From an uncultured Ruminococcus sp. (GTDB lineage: Bacteria; Bacillota; Clostridia; Oscillospirales; Ruminococcaceae), in NCBI GenBank assembly GCA_900319195.1, contig ONNL01000105.1, forward strand, positions 1-6,658: DNA of 6,658 nt, given 5' to 3'. Each line of letters opens with the position of its first letter. Within the stretch, counting starts at the first letter, position 1. The translations under genes were made by a program, and so were the position numbers. Positions 1-5,128 of the stretch are shown one piece after another. The notes under the pieces are model-generated. The model saw only the letters and a program-made list of their open reading frames with translations, made no database searches and was not told the origin of the DNA.

Positions 1-83
1 ACAGTAAGCTTTCTGCCGCACTTTTTACAGAATTTCGAGCTCTCCCGAACAGGACTTCCGCAATATCTGCAAAATTTTGCCAT
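1..83 (-). CDS. Zinc-ribbon protein, N-terminal 27 codons only (partial at left edge)
   Basis: On the minus strand an ATG at 83-81 opens a frame that runs off the left edge. The visible peptide begins MAKFCRYCGSPV and carries two CxxC knuckles, Cys5/Cys8 and Cys19/Cys22, each followed by Gly (CRYCG and CKKCG). This is the usual N-terminal zinc-ribbon of many Firmicutes proteins in which the ribbon is followed by a membrane segment or another domain. The four cysteines should bind one Zn2+. A strong ribosome binding site lies 6 nt upstream and two promoter-like sequences lie further upstream, which support a real gene start. The rest of the protein is outside the window, so its function cannot be named. 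It is divergent from the GTPase gene at 379. Confidence 0.8.
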   Translation of the reverse strand, partial: MAKFCRYCGSPVRESSKFCKKCGRKLT

Positions 84-89
84 ATTGAT

Positions 90-97
90 CTCACCCC
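90..97 (-). promoter_or_regulatory. Ribosome binding site of the zinc-ribbon gene
   Basis: Reading the minus strand, GGGGTGAG followed by ATCAAT precedes the ATG. It resembles the GGAGGTGATC complement of the 16S rRNA tail, with 6 nt spacing. It fixes the start of this short partial gene, which would otherwise be hard to call from 27 codons. Confidence 0.7.
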
Positions 98-138
98 ATT
101 TCATATATTCCCATTGTATCTATGTATGCTTTTCATAT

Positions 139-167
139 ATTATAACATATAATTGGAATAATAGCAA
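139..167 (-). promoter_or_regulatory. Proximal leftward promoter (P1) of the zinc-ribbon gene
   Basis: On the minus strand a -35 TTGCTA (167-162) and a -10 TATAAT (144-139) are separated by exactly 17 bp. The predicted transcription start is near 132, giving a leader of about 50 nt before the ATG at 83. The -10 is a consensus match and the -35 matches TTGACA at four of six bases. Confidence 0.6.
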
Positions 168-170
168 GGG

Positions 171-201
171 GACGCGGAGAAAGATCCGCCTGTCTTTTTT
201 T
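171..201 (+). terminator. Rightward rho-independent terminator with no visible upstream gene
   Basis: On the plus strand GCGGA (174-178) pairs with TCCGC (185-189) around a GAAAGA loop. GAC (171-173) pairs with GTC (192-194) across a two-base bulge. Seven T residues follow at 195-201. This is a good intrinsic terminator shape for rightward transcription. No rightward gene precedes it in the window, so it would stop either antisense transcription coming through the zinc-ribbon gene or a short RNA begun nearby. The minus strand has no T tract after the stem. Confidence 0.55.
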
Positions 202-205
202 CTGT

Positions 206-235
206 GCCGCGAACAAGAAGGCGGCGACACGCCGC
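206..235. other. GC-rich hairpin with an alternative pairing
   Basis: GCGGCG (221-226) and CGCCGC (230-235) form a perfect 6-bp stem with an ACA loop. GCCGC at 206-210 can pair instead with GCGGC at 221-225, so the two structures exclude each other. No strong T tract follows on either strand. It lies in an AT-rich gap, upstream of the GTPase promoter and outside that gene's predicted leader. Function unknown. Confidence 0.4.
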
Positions 236-263
236 TTATAACATATAAAAACAAAAATATCAA
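235..263 (-). promoter_or_regulatory. Distal leftward promoter (P2), a diverged copy of P1
   Basis: On the minus strand TTGATA (263-258) and TATAAG (240-235) are 17 bp apart, each matching consensus at five of six bases. The element is related in sequence to P1, exactly 96 bp away. Transcription would start near 228 and pass through the 171-201 stem before reaching P1 and the zinc-ribbon gene. Its activity is inferred from sequence only. Confidence 0.4.
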
Positions 264-320
264 GAGCTGCGGAAAATGAGTTGACGTTGATGTGCAGAAT
301 TGCAATAAGCTTACACCATA

Positions 321-349
321 TTGAAATTCCATGAAAACAGTGATATAAT
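321..349 (+). promoter_or_regulatory. Promoter of the G3E GTPase gene
   Basis: TTGAAA (321-326) and TATAAT (344-349) are separated by 17 bp, and TG at 341-342 makes an extended -10 (TGATATAAT). The transcription start is expected near 356, leaving a leader of only about 22 nt. That is too short for a riboswitch. A short inverted repeat, GTTA at 351-354 and TAAC at 360-363, sits across the predicted start and could be an operator half-site pair, but this is weak. Confidence 0.8.
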
Positions 350-378
350 AGTTACATGATAACGAAAGAAGGCTCAAT

Positions 379-1347
379 ATGATAAAAATAGACCTTATCA
401 CAGGCATTCTCGGCTCGGGAAAGACCACATTTATCCGAAAATATGCAAGGTATCTGCTCTCAAAAGGCATGAGGATCGCCATACTTGAAAACGATTTCGG
501 AGCAGTGAACGTCGATATGATGATGCTTCAGGACCTCAGCTCCGAAAACTGTCAGCTTGCTATGATAGTCGGCGGCGGTGACCCCGACTGCCACAAAAGA
601 CGCTTCAAGACTCAGCTCATAAACCTCGGTATGCAGAGTTATGACCGCATTATTATGGAGCCCTCGGGTATCTTCGACATGGACGAATTCTTCGATACAC
701 TCTATGAATCCCCTGTTGACAAGTGGTTTGAGGTCGGGAGCATTATCACTGTTATCGACTCCGAAATGAGCGATACTCTCACTGAAGAATACGAATACCT
801 TCTCGCGTCGGAGGCTTCATGCTGCGGAAAGCTCGTCCTGAGCAAGCTCTGCGGAAATGACAATGCAGACAAAGCCGAAAGAGCCGTTGAGCACATAAAT
901 CGCGCTCTCATGGGAATACAGTGCAGCAGACGTTTTACCAAGTCCGACATTATCGCAAAGGACTGGAGAAGTCTTACCGACGCTGATTTTGAAGCGCTCA
1001 TGAACGTCGGATACCGCACAAGCAGCTATGTCAAGCAGTATACGACCGAAAGCATCGACAGCAGTGTTCACTATTTCATGCACGTAAGGCTCTCGGAAAA
1101 TATTATCTCAAAAGTAATTGATGAAATATTCAATGACACTGAGTGCGGCGACATTTCACGTATCAAGGGAGCGCTTCCTGTCGGGGAAAAATGGCTCGCT
1201 GTCAACATAACCAAGACAGAAAGCAAAATATCAGAGGTCGGTGAGGGGCAGGCAGTCCTGATAGTTATAGGGCAGAATATCAGCAGAGAGAAAATTGACG
1301 CTCATCTGAAAAAATACAACTCCGACCCCGAATACATCTCAATTTGA
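379..1347 (+). CDS. CobW-like G3E-family P-loop GTPase (putative metal chaperone)
   Basis: The 322-residue protein has the expected CobW order. A Walker A P-loop, GILGSGKTT, is at residues 9-17; a switch-like ENDFGAVNVD at 37-46; the G3E signature EPSG at 94-97; and a C-terminal CobW_C-type region containing RIKGALP at 261-267. Members of this family use GTP hydrolysis to deliver metals (Zn, Co, Ni) to target proteins. Two hallmark motifs are altered. The usual GCxCC metal site reads GDPDC (67-71), keeping one of the three cysteines, and the NKxD guanine motif region reads SKLC (155-158). It may belong to a diverged clostridial branch rather than being a zinc chaperone, and its metal and client are unknown. 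AAGAAGG at 366-372, 6 nt before the ATG, supports the start. The gene has its own strong promoter and a terminator 12 nt after the stop, so it is probably monocistronic. Confidence 0.85.
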   Translation: MIKIDLITGILGSGKTTFIRKYARYLLSKGMRIAILENDFGAVNVDMMMLQDLSSENCQLAMIVGGGDPDCHKRRFKTQLINLGMQSYDRIIMEPSGIFDMDEFFDTLYESPVDKWFEVGSIITVIDSEMSDTLTEEYEYLLASEASCCGKLVLSKLCGNDNADKAERAVEHINRALMGIQCSRRFTKSDIIAKDWRSLTDADFEALMNVGYRTSSYVKQYTTESIDSSVHYFMHVRLSENIISKVIDEIFNDTECGDISRIKGALPVGEKWLAVNITKTESKISEVGEGQAVLIVIGQNISREKIDAHLKKYNSDPEYISI

Positions 1348-1358
1348 CTGTACACAGC

Positions 1359-1385
1359 AAAAGGTCCGCAATTACGCGGACCTTT
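1359..1385. terminator. Bidirectional terminator between convergent genes
   Basis: AAAGGTCCGC (1360-1369) and GCGGACCTTT (1376-1385) form a perfect 10-bp stem with a 6-nt loop. It starts about 12 nt after the GTPase stop and lies 28 nt beyond the enzyme stop on the other strand. The leftward transcript ends the stem in TTTT, while the rightward one has TTT followed by an AT-rich stretch (to 1403). One hairpin therefore probably serves both genes. Confidence 0.85.
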
Positions 1386-1413
1386 CACTATATTTATTAT
1401 TTTGGAAGTTTGC

Positions 1414-4400
1414 TTATTTAACAACGCCGATTCCCCAGATAGTGAAATCCTGTGAAGCGTTATCCATGCTGATAGTAACATCAAGCTTGCCCGATTTGCT
1501 CTGCATATACGCAATATCTGCGTCGGGACCGCCCCATGTATACTGCTTGTTGCCGCTTATCTTAGTGGTCGTGCCGTTTACTGTGACATTAACAGCACCC
1601 ATTCCGCTGGAATTAGCCTTATATACGAGGATTATTCCCCTGCCCTCTGTACTGAAGGTTATCGGAGTAGAGCCGTTCTTGGAATTACTGAGCGAGTACG
1701 GAAGTGTACCGTAACCATTGCCCTGATTGAACGAGCCCTTGTTGAAGTTCGTAAGGCTTGAAAGGTCTGCGATAGCTCCGCCCGAGAAGTCATCACCGTA
1801 AATGCAGGTGCTCGGGATAGTATACTCGCCTGTCTTATTGACTGTTTTGAGAGCCTGACGGTAGTAATACGCTATACAGTCCGAAATGAGCTTTGCTCCT
1901 GCGGCATGAGGATGATACTCATCTGTGTAATAATCGTCAGTGGTGTATAATCCGCTGTTGAATGCCTTTGTGAGTGCATTGTCCATGCTGATGATCGGTA
2001 TATCATAGTGAACGCCGACCTTTACCATTTGCATCTGAGACGAATAACCGCCCTTTGAACGATTTATCAGTATTATTACAGCAGGGTCATTCGGCTGTGA
2101 GAGACACTTTCTGACAAGTCCCTCGAAGGATTTCTCATATGATTCTCCGGGGTGGTCGTTTACAGAAAATTCAATGAATATCACATCAGGTGAGTCATTC
2201 AGAATGTCCTTCTGTGCCCTCATAAGTCCGACAACTGATGAAGTTCCCGACATACCTGCATTTATAAACGATACATTGCTGCCTGTGCCGAACGTATCAG
2301 CAAAATACTTGGAGGACTGTGCTACATAGCAGGTATCTGTCCTGCCGCCCTCTGTGATAGAACCGCCGATATACGCGAGCTTGACCTTTTCGCCGCTCTG
2401 TGCCTTTGCTATCTTCTCACGAAGCCTTGTGGTATTGCCCATCTGGTAGATAGCATTCTGGTGAAATTCCTGTACCTGCGGTGAATCGGTTTCAACGTAA
2501 TTATCCCACTCGGACGTATCAGGTTCGGCAACGGGGAATTCGGTGATAGTGCCGAGTACAAAGTCGTTGATAAGGCTAACGTCAGTATCATCAACAGTAC
2601 CGCTCTTGTCAACATCAGCGGTGAGCTTCTGCCTTGAATTAGAAGTGCCGTTTGCCGATATTCCGCGTGCAGCAGCTATATCGAGTGAGGTTATCCTGCC
2701 GTCAGAATTAACATCACCGAGAATTATCGGAGCTGCCTCTCCTGCACCCTTTATGACTGTACCCTCGACTGCACCGTATGCGTCATCGATGTAGAAATTA
2801 TCCGTTGAATCCGCTGTCTCGACATAAATGCTCATATTTGAAGCATCAGCAGGAATTGTATAGCTCGTATTCGCAAGCTGTACCCATTCACCCTTGAGCG
2901 CCGTACCCTCAGCGATAGGAGAATACTTGACAGTGCCTTCGCCATCGGTATACTGTAGCTTCATGTAGAAGGTATTGGTCGAACCGCCGTCGAGGAACTG
3001 TGCATTGACGCTGAAGCTGTAATTCTCACCTGGCTTGAACGTGCTTGTGCGGAGTGCCTTGGAAGCGCCGTTCCATGCGGACGTTCTTTCCTGTGCGAGA
3101 AGAGCCTCGCTGCCCTCATAGTTCGTTCTGCCGCTTGTGAGAACAGATGCGCTGCCGCGTCCTGTCCAACTATTTGTGCTGCCCTCGAAGGTATCGTGGA
3201 AGTAGTAGCCGTTTTCATCTGGGAGTGATGAATTACCGCCCTTATTTACAGACTTTGAGCCTGTCGAGCCGTTCCAGTTCGTTCTGTCATACTCAAAGAA
3301 GTCAATGTCGGCATAGCCACCTGTGGACTTTGTCGCATAGCTGTAAATAGCGCTTCTGTAACCTGTAAAAAGCTTGAGGTCATAACTCATTGAGAGCTCA
3401 TTTCCGAGCTTTGTCCAGTTGCTTCCGTCATATGAATAGTAGAAGTTCGCCTTGTCGATGTTGTTAGACGCACTTCCGTCCGAGTTTACGTTGTTGAATT
3501 TGAAGTCAGCCTTGAGATATACCTCGTCACCGCTGAGATTTGTCTCGGCAACTATCTTATTTGTGCTGCCTGCAACGTCTGAGCCGCCGTTTTCAGCCAT
3601 GTATATCTTCTTCTGACCGCTGTCGGTAACATAAACACCGATATTTCCGAACATGAGCTGGAATGCGGAAAGACCTGCATAATCTCCTGCCTTCATTCCC
3701 TTTGTATCGAGCTTGATGTAGCTGCTGCACGCAGGTCCCTCGGTACGCATAGTCAGCGTATTGCGTGCATTTAGAATGTTCGTTGCTGTGGTTTTATTAT
3801 GAAGTCTCAGCCAGCCCTCACGCTCTGTAACCGACCATGCTGAGTTATCGGGATTGTGGTTCCACTGCCATTCAAGTGCCAGGTCGTTGGAGCTGTATGT
3901 GAAATCATCATCGCCTGCAAGGTCTGTGCCTGTATAGTCACTGTTGGTCGAAATAGTGAGCGGTGCCTTTCCGTTTACGCCCATAATCGGCCAGTCGTTC
4001 TGCCATGTAACAGGGACGAGTACGGGAATTCGTCCGACTGCTCCGTGATCCTGAAACAGAAGTCCGTACCACTTTCCGTCGGGAGTATCAACGATTCCGC
4101 CCTGAGCTACTCCCGAGCCGTATGAACCGAGTCCCGAGTTGAGAACGGTCTTGTTTTCGTATGTGCCGAGCAGGTCGCGGCTCCTGTAGCAGAGCTCGAT
4201 TCTACCGCTTCCGTTAGGCCATGCGATAAGGAAAATATAGTAGTAATCTCCGATTTTTTCGACGTGAGAGCCTTCACCCGCAAGTCCCGTAAGACCGGTC
4301 TTGAACAGAGTCTTGTCCACACCGCCGCTCTTGAAGCCTGTCATGTCGGAGTTGAATTCCTTTATCTTTATCTCGCCGCCGCCACCGTAAACAAGGTAAT

Positions 4401-4920
4401 TGCGTCCGTCGTCATCAAACAGCATGGAAGCATCATGGTACATTCCGTTGAGCTCTACCTTGCTCCATGTACCGTTTTCGATGTCGTCCGTCTTGTATAT
4501 ATAGGACTTTCCTGTTCCGTAACTGCCGAAGAATACATAGAACATTCCGTTATGATACCTTAGACTTGCCGCCCACTGTCCGTGAGCATAGTCATTCTTG
4601 CCGTTCGTAAGATTCTGCACGTCACCGTTAGCAAGCGTATCATAGACATAGCTGCATATCTCCCATGAAACGAGGTCATGGGACTTCATTATCGGAGCTC
4701 CGGGACTGAAAAACATCGTCGTGCTGACCATGTAATACGTGTCGCCAACACGGATAACATCATTATCGGGCACGTCTGCCCAGATAACAGGGTTCTGCAC
4801 CGTTGTCGCCGCAGTTGCCGACAGTTCACCGAGAGGACGGACAAACGGACTGCACATTCCTGCGAGGCAGACTGCCGAAACAACAGCAGCTGCCGACCTT
4901 TTAAAATTCACACTGATCAC
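1414..4920 (-). CDS. Secreted dockerin-bearing GH43 xylosidase/arabinofuranosidase fused to an SGNH esterase
   Basis: The 1168-residue modular enzyme starts with a signal peptide (about 1-38: K7 R8, then a hydrophobic stretch, cleavage likely near SATAA). A GH43 five-blade propeller follows (about 41-325), with likely catalytic base D52 (PDND), pKa-modulating D163 (HDAS) and acid E216 (GEGSH). Next is a GH43-associated beta-sandwich (about 338-548, GH43_C2 type, also called CBM91). A Gly/Ser/Asn linker leads to a CBM22-like xylan-binding module (about 572-720; W585, W616, FYIDDAYG). A type I dockerin (about 733-792) has calcium loops at D736/N738/D740/D747 and D769/D771/D780. An SGNH hydrolase (about 845-1025) carries S854 in GGSIT, G889, N921 in SVND, and D1000/H1003 in DEYHP. 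A beta-rich C-terminal module (about 1040-1168) ends the protein. Together these suggest removal of xylose or arabinose units and of ester groups, probably acetyl, from xylan while docked on a cellulosome scaffold. Exact GH43 subfamily and esterase specificity are inferred. The start is GTG, with an in-frame TAA four codons upstream; a second GTG lies at codon 4. Confidence 0.9.
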   Translation of the reverse strand: MISVNFKRSAAAVVSAVCLAGMCSPFVRPLGELSATAATTVQNPVIWADVPDNDVIRVGDTYYMVSTTMFFSPGAPIMKSHDLVSWEICSYVYDTLANGDVQNLTNGKNDYAHGQWAASLRYHNGMFYVFFGSYGTGKSYIYKTDDIENGTWSKVELNGMYHDASMLFDDDGRNYLVYGGGGEIKIKEFNSDMTGFKSGGVDKTLFKTGLTGLAGEGSHVEKIGDYYYIFLIAWPNGSGRIELCYRSRDLLGTYENKTVLNSGLGSYGSGVAQGGIVDTPDGKWYGLLFQDHGAVGRIPVLVPVTWQNDWPIMGVNGKAPLTISTNSDYTGTDLAGDDDFTYSSNDLALEWQWNHNPDNSAWSVTEREGWLRLHNKTTATNILNARNTLTMRTEGPACSSYIKLDTKGMKAGDYAGLSAFQLMFGNIGVYVTDSGQKKIYMAENGGSDVAGSTNKIVAETNLSGDEVYLKADFKFNNVNSDGSASNNIDKANFYYSYDGSNWTKLGNELSMSYDLKLFTGYRSAIYSYATKSTGGYADIDFFEYDRTNWNGSTGSKSVNKGGNSSLPDENGYYFHDTFEGSTNSWTGRGSASVLTSGRTNYEGSEALLAQERTSAWNGASKALRTSTFKPGENYSFSVNAQFLDGGSTNTFYMKLQYTDGEGTVKYSPIAEGTALKGEWVQLANTSYTIPADASNMSIYVETADSTDNFYIDDAYGAVEGTVIKGAGEAAPIILGDVNSDGRITSLDIAAARGISANGTSNSRQKLTADVDKSGTVDDTDVSLINDFVLGTITEFPVAEPDTSEWDNYVETDSPQVQEFHQNAIYQMGNTTRLREKIAKAQSGEKVKLAYIGGSITEGGRTDTCYVAQSSKYFADTFGTGSNVSFINAGMSGTSSVVGLMRAQKDILNDSPDVIFIEFSVNDHPGESYEKSFEGLVRKCLSQPNDPAVIILINRSKGGYSSQMQMVKVGVHYDIPIISMDNALTKAFNSGLYTTDDYYTDEYHPHAAGAKLISDCIAYYYRQALKTVNKTGEYTIPSTCIYGDDFSGGAIADLSSLTNFNKGSFNQGNGYGTLPYSLSNSKNGSTPITFSTEGRGIILVYKANSSGMGAVNVTVNGTTTKISGNKQYTWGGPDADIAYMQSKSGKLDVTISMDNASQDFTIWGIGVVK

Positions 4921-4923
4921 CGT

Positions 4924-4931
4924 TCCTTCTT
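4924..4931 (-). promoter_or_regulatory. Ribosome binding site that decides a GTG start
   Basis: On the minus strand AAGAAGGA is followed by ACG and then GTG at 4920-4918, a tight spacing of 3-4 nt. An in-frame TAA overlaps this site, so no earlier start is possible. The GTG at 4911-4909 (codon 4) would have about 12 nt spacing and is the only nearby alternative. Either choice leaves the signal peptide intact. Confidence 0.65.
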
Positions 4932-4944
4932 AACAAATTGTTAA
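4930..4944. promoter_or_regulatory. Perfect 15-bp palindrome, candidate operator of the GH43 enzyme gene
   Basis: TTAACAAATTGTTAA has 7-bp arms around a single central base. It lies between the predicted transcription start (near 4960) and the ribosome binding site, touching the latter. A bound repressor here would block elongation. The mRNA hairpin it could form is AU-rich and weak, so a DNA operator is more likely than an RNA switch. No regulator gene is in the window. Confidence 0.45.
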
Positions 4945-4966
4945 TCTATATATTTATATTAAACTA

Positions 4967-4995
4967 ATTATAATATTTTCTTAATATATTGTCAA
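4967..4995 (-). promoter_or_regulatory. Main promoter of the GH43 enzyme gene
   Basis: On the minus strand a consensus TTGACA (4995-4990) and a consensus TATAAT (4972-4967) are 17 bp apart. The start site is expected near 4960, giving a leader of about 40 nt. Such a perfect core promoter implies that control is by repression or carbon status rather than by intrinsic weakness. Confidence 0.8.
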
Positions 4996-5012
4996 TAGAG
5001 TTTTATGCTGAT

Positions 5013-5021
5013 ATTATAGCA
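5013..5021 (-). promoter_or_regulatory. Possible second, extended -10 promoter of the GH43 enzyme gene
   Basis: On the minus strand TGCTATAAT reads as an extended -10 element. The matching -35 region is poor (about AAGTGA at 17 bp spacing). It would start transcription near 5006, upstream of the main promoter. It is a weak call in AT-rich DNA. Confidence 0.3.
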
Positions 5022-5036
5022 CTTTTCGTACAAAGT
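5021..5036. promoter_or_regulatory. Inverted repeat ACTTT-N6-AAAGT between divergent promoters
   Basis: ACTTT (5021-5025) and AAAGT (5032-5036) are perfect inverted arms around TCGTAC. The site lies midway between the leftward enzyme promoter and the rightward exporter promoter, over the spacer of the weaker leftward one. Short AT-rich arms like these arise by chance often, so it is only a candidate binding site. Confidence 0.25.
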
Positions 5037-5066
5037 CACTTATATGTTTTTTTCGGAAATAAGGTC

Positions 5067-5095
5067 TTGAAATTTTTTTTAAACAGGTATATAAT
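5067..5095 (+). promoter_or_regulatory. Promoter of the MATE exporter gene
   Basis: TTGAAA (5067-5072) and TATAAT (5090-5095) are separated by 17 bp. Transcription should begin near 5102, giving a leader of about 27 nt with no room for a riboswitch. The ribosome binding site AAGGAAG (5115-5121) is 7 nt before the ATG. Confidence 0.8.
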
Positions 5096-5128
5096 AGTAT
5101 GGTATTTGAATTATAAGGAAGTAAGAAA

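Larger units (their letters stand above)
140..248. repeat. 13-bp direct repeat TTATAACATATAA, two copies
   Basis: Identical copies lie at 140-152 and 236-248. Similarity extends rightward: aligning 139-170 with 235-266 gives 24 identical positions of 32 without gaps. Each copy holds the -10 region of a leftward promoter. The segment between them (153-235) contains an intrinsic terminator and a GC-rich hairpin. A local duplication of the promoter is the simplest explanation; a target-site duplication around a small insertion is less likely, because the similarity extends past the repeat. Confidence 0.6.

Noticed and set aside
140..248. Insertion of a small mobile element bounded by target-site duplications
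   Set aside because: The 13-bp direct repeats continue as diverged similarity into the -35 elements, and the enclosed 83 bp has no terminal inverted repeats, so promoter duplication fits better.
85..279. Small rightward open frame of 64 codons in the left intergenic region
   Set aside because: It has no ribosome binding site, spans a terminator and two opposite-facing promoters, and its peptide is low-complexity without recognisable features.
300..378. Cobalamin or metal riboswitch upstream of the CobW-like gene
   Set aside because: The predicted leader is only about 22 nt, too short for any known riboswitch, and no B12-box-like sequence is visible.
120..482. Leftward 120-codon open frame overlapping the GTPase start
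   Set aside because: It runs antisense through the P-loop coding region and through the GTPase promoter, lacks a convincing ribosome binding site, and matches nothing I recognise.
4851..4920. Lipoprotein signal in the GH43 enzyme
   Set aside because: Cysteines 18 and 23 lie in the hydrophobic stretch, but neither is preceded by a proper lipobox, so a standard signal peptide is preferred.
5047..5053. Terminator at the T tract in the divergent promoter region
   Set aside because: The only upstream stem (ACTTT/AAAGT) is weak and ends 10 nt before the Ts, and no rightward gene precedes it.
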